From Clostridia bacterium (GTDB taxonomy: Bacteria; Bacillota; Clostridia; Oscillospirales; Acutalibacteraceae), in the NCBI GenBank assembly GCA_017517665.1, contig JAFWYP010000054.1, forward strand, positions 62,001 to 126,000: a stretch of 64,000 nt of DNA, written 5' to 3'. Every line of letters begins with the position of its first letter. Within the stretch, counting starts at the first letter, position 1. Positions 1 to 8,206 of this stretch are shown here, in pieces. The notes beneath the pieces were generated by a model. It saw nothing but the letters and a program-made list of their open reading frames with translations, searched no databases and had not been told where the DNA came from. A program made the translations under genes and the position numbers.

Positions 1-1446
1 CACGGTCTGATTATTGAGCAGGGCGGTGAGATTCTCTTTGAGGAATATGCTTATCCGTATTCCGCCGATATGCCGCACACTCTTTTTTCTGTAACCAAAT
101 CAATTGTTGCAACGGCGGCAGGCTTTGCGATTGATGAGGGTCTCTTCTCGCTTGATACGAAAATTCTGCCTCTTTTTCCCGAATATGAGCATTGCGAAAG
201 TGCCGAATGGGGGAATGTGACCGTCAGAAGCGTTCTCACCATGCAGAGCAACAAGGAATTCAGTTTTCTTCAGGATATGACGGGCAACTATGCCGAAATG
301 TTCATGAAAGCTCCGTTCAGAAAAGAAAAAGGCTTTTTATACAGCAACAACGATGCGCATATGGTTGCGGCTGTTATTCAGAAAACCTCGGGCATGAATC
401 TTGTTGATTATCTGACGCCCCGACTTTTTGAGCCCCTCGGAATAAATCCTCCTGCATGGGAAACGAACTCAATCGGCGAATGCATAGGCGGCACGGGCGC
501 ATATCTGACCTTGCGGGACCTTGTCAGAATCTGCCGTTGCTATGCCGACGGCGGTGTGTATAAGGGAAAGCAGATTATCCCCGAATGGTGGACAAAGGAA
601 GCAACCAAAAGACAGGTTGAATTGCCCGGCAGAGAAAATGAAGACGGCTACGGCTATCTTTTCTGGATTGACGGCGATACCTTCAGCATGAACGGAATGT
701 TTGGTCAGCAGATTACATATATCCCGAAATACGATGCCGTTATCGGAAGCCTTAACAGCGTTGTGGGCGATGATATGCATAATCAGCTCGTCAAAAATTT
801 CCTTCCGCTTGCATTTGAGGAGGAGTCAACCGTCGAATCGGATGAAATGCTTCGTGATTATCTTGAAAACAGAGGCGAAAGGATTCCTGACTGCGGTCCT
901 CTGCCTCCGATTCCCACGGGCAAAACGTTTTATATAACTCCCGCTTCCGATGCCCTTGCAAAATTCATGTTCCCCGCAAGCCTCATTCCCCGTTCGGTGA
1001 CGTCAAGCTTTGCAAAAAGACCCAAGAAAAATCTTGACTGCGTATCCTTTGAGCTTGATGAAAATGTGCTTCACATAAGCTGGTTTGAGGAAGAGGATAA
1101 GGTTGTTGTTGACTGCGGTCTTGACGGAAATTCCCGTATAACTCATTGCACGATAAAGGGTTATCCCTACACGGTGTGGGCATATGCATATGCGAGAAAA
1201 AATGTTGTTCATGCCGTTGTTAAACCGATAAATACCCTTGCAACGCAGAGAATAACCTTTGAATTTTCGGGAGATACGATGAAAATGAGCATGAAGGGTA
1301 CGCCAGATTTCAAGAAATTTATAGCAGGCAATGCAGAGCAAAGCGAGTTTTACAGAAAAACCAACAAGCACCTGCGGTTTATCTCGAAGGGACTCGATTT
1401 TGCCCTTTCAACCATCGAAATGCCGATGAAGTTCAGAACAAGATAA
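1..1446 (+). CDS. Serine beta-lactamase-like protein (class C / PBP fold), 5' truncated
   Basis: The reading frame is already open at base 1, so the N-terminus lies outside the window; 481 residues are present. The N-terminal part is a beta-lactamase-family serine hydrolase domain. The SxxK motif reads SVTK, with Ser30 and Lys33 of the visible frame, and the second motif YSN is at residues 114-116. The third motif is not a clear HSG or KTG; the region reads GMFGQQ. From about residue 270 there is an additional C-terminal region of roughly 210 residues that I do not recognise. The family includes esterases, peptidases and true beta-lactamases, so the substrate is unknown. The gene lies 9 bases before a GH127-like glycosidase and is probably co-transcribed with it, which argues for a role in glycan or ester hydrolysis rather than drug resistance. 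No signal peptide can be judged because the start is missing. Confidence 0.85.
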   Translation, partial: HGLIIEQGGEILFEEYAYPYSADMPHTLFSVTKSIVATAAGFAIDEGLFSLDTKILPLFPEYEHCESAEWGNVTVRSVLTMQSNKEFSFLQDMTGNYAEMFMKAPFRKEKGFLYSNNDAHMVAAVIQKTSGMNLVDYLTPRLFEPLGINPPAWETNSIGECIGGTGAYLTLRDLVRICRCYADGGVYKGKQIIPEWWTKEATKRQVELPGRENEDGYGYLFWIDGDTFSMNGMFGQQITYIPKYDAVIGSLNSVVGDDMHNQLVKNFLPLAFEEESTVESDEMLRDYLENRGERIPDCGPLPPIPTGKTFYITPASDALAKFMFPASLIPRSVTSSFAKRPKKNLDCVSFELDENVLHISWFEEEDKVVVDCGLDGNSRITHCTIKGYPYTVWAYAYARKNVVHAVVKPINTLATQRITFEFSGDTMKMSMKGTPDFKKFIAGNAEQSEFYRKTNKHLRFISKGLDFALSTIEMPMKFRTR

Positions 1447-1455
1447 GGAGCAATT

Positions 1456-3264
1456 ATGAATAAGTGGAATTTTTATACTTCAAACGAAATAAAACCCCTC
1501 GGCTGGCTTAAAAAACAGCTTGAAATTCAGGCGGAGGGTCTCAGCGGAAACCTCGATAAAATGTGGAACGACATCAAAAACAGCGCGTGGATTGGCGGAG
1601 ATAAGGAAGGCTGGGAAAGAGTTCCCTATTGGCTTGACGGCTTTATTCCGCTTGCATATCTTCTCAAAAATGAGGATATGATTGCGAGAGCGAAGAAATA
1701 TATTGATGCGATTATTTCCTATCAGAAGTCCGACGGCTGGATTTGTCCCTGCAAGGATGAGGACAGAAACAGATATGATACATGGGCTGTTCAGCTTATA
1801 ACAAAAACTCTGACAGTCTATTATCAATGCTCAAATGACGAAAGAATCCCCGATGTTATATACAGAACGCTCAGAAACTACTATGAATTGCTCGAAAACG
1901 GCGAGATAAAGCTGTTTGACTGGGGCAACGCAAGGTGGTTTGAGTGCTTCATTGCGATAAACTTTCTTTTTGAAAGATGCGGTGAAGAGTGGCTCAAAGA
2001 CCTTGCAAAAATTCTCAAAGAGCAAGGCATGGATTATAATGAGGTAACACCTCTGTGGAAAAGGCCTCTCAACCGCTGGAGATTCGATACCCATATCGTT
2101 AATATCGGAATGATGCTCAAAAGCGAGGCTGTTTCATGCGGGATTCTCGGCGAGGAATATACGGATAATGCCGAAAAACTCCATGAAATCCTTAAGAAAT
2201 ATAACGGCACTCCCGTGGGACTTTTCACGGGTGACGAATGTCTTTCCGGCTTAAGTCCCATTCAGGGAACGGAACTTTGCGCCGTTGCGGAACAGATGTA
2301 TTCCTATGAAATCCTCTATGCCTTCACGGGCGATAAAAAATGGGCGGAAAGGCTTGAGGTTCTTGCCTTCAACGCACTTCCCGCAACCATCAGCGATGAT
2401 ATGTGGACTCATCAGTATGACCAGATGAGCAACCAGATTGCCTGCATAAAATTCCCCGGAAAGCCGATTTTCAGAACCAATTGGCAGGAGTCACATCTTT
2501 TCGGTCTTGAACCGAATTACGGCTGCTGCACCGCAAACTTCAATCAGGCATGGCCCAAATTCGCGCTTTCCGCATTTATGCATGACGGCGATGAGGTTAT
2601 CAATGCTGTTCCCGTTCCGAGTGAGCTTAAAACAGATGATAAATATATCTGTATCGAAACCGAATATCCGTTTAAGAATACATTTAAATATACAGTAAAA
2701 GCCGAAAACGGATTTACATTTAAAATCCGCATTCCGTCATTTGCCGAAAATCTTACCGTCAACGGCGAAAAAGCAAGCGGAAATATGCTTTCGTTTGATA
2801 TCGGCGCAGGCGAAGAAAAGGAAATTATCATCGGTTTTGATGCAGTGCCTTATTTTGAAAAGCGACCCCATGACCTCAACACCGTGAAATGCGGTTCGCT
2901 TGTTTTCTCCGTTCCCGTTAAATTTGAAAAGAATATGCTCGAATATGAGCGTGACGGAGTTGAGAGAAAGTTCCCCTACTGCGATTATGAGCTTATTCCC
3001 GTTTCGGACTGGAACTATGCTTATTGTTCCGACAGTCTTGAAATTCATCGGAGTGAAGTCGGAGATGTTCCGTTTTCTTCGGAAAAGCCGCCTGTTACGG
3101 TTAAGACAAGTGTAAAGAAAATCAATTGGGGCTATGAGGACGGTTATGATGCCGTGTGTGCTAAAGTTCCCGAATCAAGAGAAGCGATAAGCGAGGCAGA
3201 GGAAATTTTGCTTTATCCCTACGGTTGCGCAAAGCTTCGCATGACGGAGATACCTATTTTATAA
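1456..3264 (+). CDS. GH127-like glycoside hydrolase (DUF1680; putative beta-L-arabinofuranosidase)
   Basis: This 602-residue protein matches the DUF1680 / glycoside hydrolase 127 family, whose characterised members release beta-L-arabinofuranose from plant glycans. The family uses a zinc-bound cysteine as nucleophile. The expected ligands are visible: Glu273 and Cys275 in GTELCAVAEQ, and the adjacent pair Cys357-Cys358 in NYGCCTANF. The alpha/alpha-barrel part is N-terminal and a beta-rich region follows from about residue 400. No signal peptide is visible, so it probably acts in the cytoplasm on imported oligosaccharides. The start is preceded by AAGGAG. It follows the beta-lactamase-like gene by 9 bases and is ended by a strong hairpin. 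GH146 and GH142 are related families, so the exact substrate is inference. Confidence 0.85.
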   Translation: MNKWNFYTSNEIKPLGWLKKQLEIQAEGLSGNLDKMWNDIKNSAWIGGDKEGWERVPYWLDGFIPLAYLLKNEDMIARAKKYIDAIISYQKSDGWICPCKDEDRNRYDTWAVQLITKTLTVYYQCSNDERIPDVIYRTLRNYYELLENGEIKLFDWGNARWFECFIAINFLFERCGEEWLKDLAKILKEQGMDYNEVTPLWKRPLNRWRFDTHIVNIGMMLKSEAVSCGILGEEYTDNAEKLHEILKKYNGTPVGLFTGDECLSGLSPIQGTELCAVAEQMYSYEILYAFTGDKKWAERLEVLAFNALPATISDDMWTHQYDQMSNQIACIKFPGKPIFRTNWQESHLFGLEPNYGCCTANFNQAWPKFALSAFMHDGDEVINAVPVPSELKTDDKYICIETEYPFKNTFKYTVKAENGFTFKIRIPSFAENLTVNGEKASGNMLSFDIGAGEEKEIIIGFDAVPYFEKRPHDLNTVKCGSLVFSVPVKFEKNMLEYERDGVERKFPYCDYELIPVSDWNYAYCSDSLEIHRSEVGDVPFSSEKPPVTVKTSVKKINWGYEDGYDAVCAKVPESREAISEAEEILLYPYGCAKLRMTEIPIL

Positions 3265-3270
3265 AAATAA

Positions 3271-3312
3271 GGGGCTGTCTCACAAATGAAGTGAGACAGC
3301 CCTTTGTGTTTG
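3271..3312. terminator. Bidirectional terminator between convergent genes
   Basis: An 11-bp perfect stem (GGCTGTCTCAC, 3273-3283, pairing with 3291-3301) with a 7-base loop is followed by a U-rich run on the minus strand and a weaker one on the plus strand. It lies between the GH127-like gene and the small minus-strand gene at 3316. Confidence 0.85.
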
Positions 3313-3315
3313 AGA

Positions 3316-3498
3316 TTAAACTGTTCCGTAGAAGATTTCCATAAGGAATTCGGAAACTGATGCCCAGATGGGATTCCAGATAGGAGCAACGAGGTCAAGA
3401 AGTTCGCCGAGATAGTCAAAGTTGATTGTTCTCAGATCGAGTTTGGCGATGCCTTCAAGAATGGTTGTCATAAGTTCTGCAAGTCCGGTAAAATCCAT
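3316..3498 (-). CDS. Small orphan protein, 60 residues, unknown function
   Basis: I do not recognise this protein. It is acidic and strongly hydrophobic, with no cysteine and no signal peptide. It contains two amphipathic-looking segments (about residues 5-20 and 28-38) and an aromatic stretch, IWNPIWASVSEF, near the C-terminus. I believe it is a real gene because every expression element is in place: a consensus TTGACA-17-TATAAT promoter, a stem-loop at the expected 5' end of the transcript, an AGGGGG ribosome binding site about 7 bases before the ATG, and a terminator right after the stop. It is thus a single-gene transcription unit. A membrane-associated or peptide-like role is possible but not shown. 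Confidence 0.6.
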   Translation of the reverse strand: MDFTGLAELMTTILEGIAKLDLRTINFDYLGELLDLVAPIWNPIWASVSEFLMEIFYGTV

Positions 3499-3537
3499 TT
3501 TAAATGTCCCCCTTAATATATTTTCGTGTTATGTAAA

Positions 3538-3561
3538 GTGAACAAGACGGCTCTTGCTCAC
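3538..3561 (-). promoter_or_regulatory. 5'-terminal stem-loop in the leader of the 60-residue gene
   Basis: On the minus strand the expected transcription start is about base 3560. The first transcribed bases form a 10-bp stem (GTGAGCAAGA pairing with TCTTGTTCAC, one G-U pair) with the loop GCCG. A stem at the extreme 5' end typically protects an mRNA from decay. Confidence 0.5.
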
Positions 3562-3565
3562 TCAC

Positions 3566-3594
3566 ATTATATAGTATAGCAATTTTCTTGTCAA
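3566..3594 (-). promoter_or_regulatory. Consensus sigma-A promoter for the 60-residue gene
   Basis: Read on the minus strand: -35 TTGACA (3594-3589), a 17-base spacer, and -10 TATAAT (3571-3566). This is an exact match to the vegetative consensus and one of the best promoters in the window. Confidence 0.8.
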
Positions 3595-3615
3595 GCACGG
3601 GAGTGTAAAAAAACT

Positions 3616-4863
3616 TTAAACACAGTATTTCTGATATCTGTCAATCATTGCAACATCGGCAATGAGTTCAAAATAAAGACCGTCCGCACGGTACTCTTCA
3701 ACATTGATAATGCTGTCCTTGCGCAGAATTGCCGCCGCCGAGCCGTCGGAATAGGGGATAAGCATTTTTGCCTTTGCTCTTGTGGGCGGAAGTGCCTTTG
3801 AAATTGCATCGAGAAGCTTGTCAAAGCCTTTTTCTTCGAGCGCGGAAATCATAACCGAATTTGGTTCGAAAAGGATATTATCCTTTGCTTCGGGTTTGTC
3901 GCATTTGTTGAAAACGGGAATGACGGGTTTACCCGAACAGCCGAGTTCCTCAAGAAGGTCATTTGTGACTTTGATATGCTCGGAACATTCGGGGTCGGAA
4001 GCATCGCAAACATTAAGAATAACCTTTGCGCAGGCGGCTTCTTCGAGAGTTGATTTGAACGCTTCAACGAGGTGATGCGGCAGACGACGGATGAATCCTA
4101 CCGTGTCAATAAGCATAACCTTTCGTCCGTCGGGCAAGGTCAATGCTCTTGATGTGGGGTCAAGCGTTGCAAAAAGCTTGTCCTGCGCAAGAACACCCGC
4201 TTCTGTGAGTGCGTTCATAAGAGTGGATTTGCCTGCGTTTGTGTAGCCGACAATAACAACGGTTTCAACTCCGTCTTTTTCGCGTCTTGCTCTTGCAAGG
4301 GTTCTTCTTTTTTCAAGAGCCTCAAATTCGTCCTCGAGTGCTTTTATTCTGCGTCTGATGTGACGTTTGTCGCTTTCAAGCTTTGTTTCACCGGGACCTC
4401 TTGTGCCGATACCGCCGCCCAGACGCGAGAGCTTTGTTCCCTGACCTGTGAGTCTCGGCAGAGAATAGCGAAGCTGAGCAAGCTCAACCTGAAGCTTGCC
4501 TTCGTTGCTTCGTGCTCTGTCGGCAAAGATATCAAGGATAAGAGTTGTTCTGTCGATAACTCTTACCTTTGTTTCCTTTTCGATGTTACGCAGCTGTGAG
4601 GGAGAAAGCTCGCTGTCTGCAATAACAAGGTCGATTTCGTTGTTTTCGCAGAATTCTGCAAGTTCTTCAAGTCTGCCGCTTCCGAGGAAGGTTGCCGAAT
4701 CGGGTTTGTCGCGCTTTTGCCAGAGCTTTCCGATTACCTCTGCGCCTGCGGTTTTTGCAAGCTCTTCAAGCTCGTCAAGCGAAAGCTCACAGTCGTATTC
4801 GCCCGTGTCAACGGCAATGAGCACCGCCTTTTCAGGTTCCTGTTTGTTTTCGTAAAAATCCAT
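3616..4863 (-). CDS. hflX: Ribosome-associated GTPase HflX
   Basis: HflX binds the 50S subunit and splits or rescues stalled ribosomes, especially under stress. The 415-residue protein has the family layout: an N-terminal HflX subdomain, the glycine-rich linker with GGGIGTRGPGETKLE, then a GTPase domain. Visible G motifs are G1 GYTNAGKST (residues 206-214), G3 DTVGF and G4 NKCD. The length is typical for the family. The start ATG at 4863 gives the expected N-terminus with the conserved SLDELEEL segment. It lies downstream of the 590-residue membrane protein gene on the same strand, separated by a GC-rich hairpin. Confidence 0.95.
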   Translation of the reverse strand: MDFYENKQEPEKAVLIAVDTGEYDCELSLDELEELAKTAGAEVIGKLWQKRDKPDSATFLGSGRLEELAEFCENNEIDLVIADSELSPSQLRNIEKETKVRVIDRTTLILDIFADRARSNEGKLQVELAQLRYSLPRLTGQGTKLSRLGGGIGTRGPGETKLESDKRHIRRRIKALEDEFEALEKRRTLARARREKDGVETVVIVGYTNAGKSTLMNALTEAGVLAQDKLFATLDPTSRALTLPDGRKVMLIDTVGFIRRLPHHLVEAFKSTLEEAACAKVILNVCDASDPECSEHIKVTNDLLEELGCSGKPVIPVFNKCDKPEAKDNILFEPNSVMISALEEKGFDKLLDAISKALPPTRAKAKMLIPYSDGSAAAILRKDSIINVEEYRADGLYFELIADVAMIDRYQKYCV

Positions 4864-4883
4864 AAATCTCTCCGTAAATCAAA

Positions 4884-4914
4884 GACGGCGGGAGCAAGCC
4901 CCCGCCCTACTTTG
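4884..4914. repeat. GC-rich intergenic hairpin, possible dispersed repeat or terminator
   Basis: On the minus strand the sequence GGCGGGGGCTTGCTCCCGCC folds into a short hairpin and is followed by a T-containing run. It sits between the 590-residue protein gene and hflX. Its GTAGGGCGG edge resembles short GC-rich intergenic repeats common in gut Clostridia. A weaker relative may lie at 39798-39834. Confidence 0.4.
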
Positions 4915-4916
4915 AA

Positions 4917-6689
4917 TCAGTTAAGTTTGATTGAATCTGCATCAATGATTGCGCCTTCGCCCGAATAGGTTACTGTTACGCTGTCGCCCTTGTTGAGAAT
5001 AACAACGGTTTCATTCTTTGATGCCGCGATTGAGAAGTAAGCTGCGTTTGAATCGAGCTTGATATAGTAATAGCTGTTGCCGCTGATAACTGCGGTTCTG
5101 ATGTCGGCAATTGTGCCCGAAGCTGTGAGAACTTCCTTTGCAGGCTTATCGGAGGGTTTTGCCGAGGGATCAACAACTGCATCGGGGTCGATGTCAACCT
5201 TGATGCCGCTTTCTTCAAGTGCGGAAACATAGCTTGCAAGGCACTTTGAAAGGTCTGTACCGGTTGCGCCCATCTTGTTGTTGTTATACTGAGCAACGTT
5301 GATAAGAGCGTACTGCTGAACGATGTTGCTGTCGTCCTTAAGAGAAAGGAAGTAAGTGGGTTCGCCGCCGATGTTGAGAAGAAGCGGGAAGGTTGCCTTA
5401 TAACCAAGGTCCTTAACACGGCCCTGTGCAGCCTGCTGTGCGGAATACTCTGTACCGCCCGTAACTCTGTAGTAAATAGCTTCCTTGGTTCTCTGGTTAA
5501 CAAGAACAAAGCCTGTGATTGACTGGTCGGAGGTTACGGAGGTAACGCCGGTATACATCCATACGTCGTCGTCCTTGGCGATGTAGTTGTAGTTGGCTGT
5601 GGTTGTGATAACATCTCTCTGACCGAGGATTGAGTTCCAGAAACCGTTCTGATACTTACCGTAGAAGTTATACTGCTGAACGATAAGGTCTGAATCGTAA
5701 ATTCTGTCGAGCCACTGAAGCTCGGGGCTGTTCTTGATTTCGTCAACTGTGTAATATGCGCTTTCGCCTGTTGCGCTGTCCGCCTTAACAACAACCGCAC
5801 CGATAACGTCGGTACCGCCGAAAAGACCGATTGTTTTGTCAAGGCGTGCGCAAATCCAGTAGGGATTGCCTTCGTCGTCGATTTCAAAGGTTGCATCCGC
5901 AAACATATATGTGGGATATTCAAAGCGGAGATGACGCTTGAGAAGCTTGTTGAAATGCTCTGCGGGTGAATATCTGATGCTGTTTTCGGTTTCAACGAAT
6001 TCGGTTGATTCGTTTGCCATGTCGATAACAACATAACCGGGGAAGCCGTTTTTGGTGTTTGTGAACCACTTGATGATGTTTGCATACTGGAGAGGAGCAA
6101 CTCTTACGGGAGTTTCCTTGTAGTTTATCTGAGTGTATTCGGGATAAACGGTGAACTGTGAAACATAGCCCTTTTCTTCAAGAACACCGAGTGCTCTTGT
6201 TGCAAGCTGTGCGGCAGCTTCTTCGTCAAGCTTGGGGATTGCGCTGAAGCTTTCGGCATTCTGTTCTTCGATTTCTTCGGAGAAATTGGAGTCTGTTCTT
6301 ACGTCGATAATCTGACTGTAGCTTGAAGCTCTGAAAAATTCGCTTGACACGAGATAGCCGATGCCGACGGTTACAATAAGAAGACCGATGATGATACCGG
6401 GAACAATCGCTCTTTTCTTAACATACGGAATATACTCGGGTTTATTCATGACATTTGTAAAAATGCCGTTGAATACGATGTATGAAGCCGCAACAAGTCC
6501 TATATAAATATAGAAATCATAGGATTTGAAGTTGATTGCGGGAAGCATTACATAAAATGCAACAGCAGCAAAAACTATCATACAGAGAACGCTGAGAATG
6601 ATTTTGAGTGCGGCTTTCTCGGGAGGAATAACTATGTCCTTTTTACCGCCGCCGTCTTTTTTTGAAAAATCAACCTTAATGGGGTCCAT
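4917..6689 (-). CDS. Membrane-anchored protein of unknown function, 590 residues
   Basis: I do not recognise the family. The N-terminus is a basic cytoplasmic segment of about 25 residues. It is followed by three hydrophobic helices (about residues 27-52, 60-80 and 93-113), so most of the protein (about 115-590) is probably outside the membrane. The extracellular part is rich in Tyr, Asn and acidic residues. It contains repeated structural phrases such as VQQYNFYGKYQN and VQQYALINVAQYNN, and a Pro/Lys/Asp-rich linker (near residue 508) before a small beta-rich C-terminal module of about 70 residues that resembles an OB-like fold by pattern only. It has a good ribosome binding site (AAAAGGAGATG) and its own promoter. 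A cell-surface role is inferred. Confidence 0.8.
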   Translation of the reverse strand: MDPIKVDFSKKDGGGKKDIVIPPEKAALKIILSVLCMIVFAAVAFYVMLPAINFKSYDFYIYIGLVAASYIVFNGIFTNVMNKPEYIPYVKKRAIVPGIIIGLLIVTVGIGYLVSSEFFRASSYSQIIDVRTDSNFSEEIEEQNAESFSAIPKLDEEAAAQLATRALGVLEEKGYVSQFTVYPEYTQINYKETPVRVAPLQYANIIKWFTNTKNGFPGYVVIDMANESTEFVETENSIRYSPAEHFNKLLKRHLRFEYPTYMFADATFEIDDEGNPYWICARLDKTIGLFGGTDVIGAVVVKADSATGESAYYTVDEIKNSPELQWLDRIYDSDLIVQQYNFYGKYQNGFWNSILGQRDVITTTANYNYIAKDDDVWMYTGVTSVTSDQSITGFVLVNQRTKEAIYYRVTGGTEYSAQQAAQGRVKDLGYKATFPLLLNIGGEPTYFLSLKDDSNIVQQYALINVAQYNNNKMGATGTDLSKCLASYVSALEESGIKVDIDPDAVVDPSAKPSDKPAKEVLTASGTIADIRTAVISGNSYYYIKLDSNAAYFSIAASKNETVVILNKGDSVTVTYSGEGAIIDADSIKLN

Positions 6690-6719
6690 TGATTCATCTC
6701 CTTTTAAGTGTTATCATAC

Positions 6720-6748
6720 AGTATAACCTATTTATTAAAATATTACAA
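6720..6748 (-). promoter_or_regulatory. Promoter for the 590-residue membrane protein gene
   Basis: On the minus strand: -35 TTGTAA (6748-6743), a 17-base spacer, and -10 TATACT (6725-6720), about 30 bases before the start codon. It diverges from the glyA promoter. Confidence 0.55.
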
Positions 6749-6771
6749 GTCTTTTTTGTTAACAATGCGGT

Positions 6772-6801
6772 TTGACATATTTCCTTGTTTTGTGGTAATA
6801 T
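6772..6801 (+). promoter_or_regulatory. glyA promoter
   Basis: -35 TTGACA (6772-6777), an 18-base spacer, and -10 TAATAT (6796-6801), about 40 bases upstream of the glyA start. No purine operator was recognised. Confidence 0.65.
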
Positions 6802-6842
6802 AACAAAGTAGAATAAAAATTGACAAAAGAGGTGCCAGTCCA

Positions 6843-8093
6843 ATGTTTTCCGATTACATCGACACAATAACTCCCCTTATCAGATATGACGAAGAAGTAG
6901 GCAAGGCTATGGAAGCTGAGCTTAAAAGACAGAAGAGAAATCTTGAACTTATCGCATCCGAAAATATCGTTTCTCCCGCAGTTATGGCGGCTATGGGCAG
7001 CGTTCTGACAAACAAATATGCCGAGGGTTATCCCGGAAAGAGATATTACGGCGGCTGTGAATGCGTTGACGTTGTTGAAACAATCGCAATCGAAAGAGCC
7101 AAAAAGCTTTTTGGCGCAGAAGCTGCAAACGTTCAGCCTCACTCGGGCGCGCAGGCAAACATGGCGGCTTATTCCGCAATTCTTGAACCCGGTGATGTTG
7201 TTATGGGCATGAATCTTGCTCACGGCGGACATCTCACCCACGGTTCACCCGTTAACGCAAGCGGCAAGCTTTATAAATTTGTTCCCTACGGCGTAAACGA
7301 TGACGGATTTATTGACTACGATGAATTTGAAAAAACCGCAAACGAAATCAAGCCCAAGCTTATTGTTGCAGGTGCATCGGCATATCCCAGAGTTATTGAT
7401 TTTGAGCGCATCGGCAAGATTGCAAAGGCAGTCGGTGCATATTTCATGGTTGATATGGCACATATCGCAGGTCTTGTTGCCGCAGGTCTTCATCCCTCAC
7501 CCGTGCCCTATGCCGATATCGTAACAACCACAACCCACAAGACTCTCAGAGGTCCCAGAGGCGGTCTTATTCTCTGCAAGGAAGAGCTTGCAGCAGCTAT
7601 AAATAAGGCTATCTTCCCCGGAAATCAGGGCGGACCCCTTATGCATATCATTGCCGCAAAGGCAATCTGCTTCGGCGAAGCACTTGACCCCTCATTCAAG
7701 GATTATCAGGAAAACATCATAAAAAATGCCGCCGCACTTGCAAAGGGCCTTATGTCAAGAGGTATCAACCTTGTTTCGGGCGGTACAGACAACCACCTCA
7801 TGCTTGTTGACCTTCGTTCGCTCGGAATCACGGGCAAGGAGCTTGAAAAAAGACTCGACGAGGTTTATATCACAGCAAACAAGAACGCAATCCCCAACGA
7901 TCCCGAAAAGCCTTTCGTAACAAGCGGTATCAGACTGGGTACAGCGGCTGTTACATCAAGAGGTCTTAACGAAGAGGATATGGATAAAATCGCAGAGTTT
8001 ATTTATCTCTGTGCAACCGATTTTGAAAACAGCGCAGAAAAAATCAAGCTGGGCGTTGAAGAAATCTGCAAGAGATATCCTATTTATGAATAA
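6843..8093 (+). CDS. glyA: Serine hydroxymethyltransferase
   Basis: GlyA is a cytosolic PLP enzyme that converts serine and tetrahydrofolate to glycine and methylene-tetrahydrofolate, the main source of one-carbon units. The 416-residue length is standard. The PLP-binding lysine is Lys233 in the signature [14 protein letters not shown]. The N-terminal LIASEN motif and the [13 protein letters not shown] segment are also present. The ATG at 6843 is preceded by AGAGGTG. The gene is a single unit with its own promoter and a strong terminator. Confidence 0.98.
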   Translation: MFSDYIDTITPLIRYDEEVGKAMEAELKRQKRNLELIASENIVSPAVMAAMGSVLTNKYAEGYPGKRYYGGCECVDVVETIAIERAKKLFGAEAANVQPHSGAQANMAAYSAILEPGDVVMGMNLAHGGHLTHGSPVNASGKLYKFVPYGVNDDGFIDYDEFEKTANEIKPKLIVAGASAYPRVIDFERIGKIAKAVGAYFMVDMAHIAGLVAAGLHPSPVPYADIVTTTTHKTLRGPRGGLILCKEELAAAINKAIFPGNQGGPLMHIIAAKAICFGEALDPSFKDYQENIIKNAAALAKGLMSRGINLVSGGTDNHLMLVDLRSLGITGKELEKRLDEVYITANKNAIPNDPEKPFVTSGIRLGTAAVTSRGLNEEDMDKIAEFIYLCATDFENSAEKIKLGVEEICKRYPIYE

Positions 8094-8120
8094 ATAGTTT
8101 TAAAATAATCACAAAACAAA

Positions 8121-8166
8121 AAGTGGCTTGCAAAGGTTGATTTCCTCTGCAAGCCACTTATTATTT
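8121..8166. terminator. Bidirectional terminator between glyA and the O-acetylhomoserine sulfhydrylase gene
   Basis: A long near-perfect stem (AAGTGGCTTGCA-type arm at 8121-8136 pairing with 8144-8159) is followed by TTATTATTTATTT on the plus strand. The minus side is also A/T-rich, so it can serve both convergent units. Confidence 0.85.
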
Positions 8167-8206
8167 ATTTAGTTTCTTTTGGTTTTCGCTTAGTGAGGCA
8201 GTCCTA

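Noticed and set aside
5534-6100. 188-residue frame within the 590-residue membrane protein gene
   Set aside because: Out-of-phase reading of the same strand with Ser/Thr/Gln-rich composition and no ribosome binding site.
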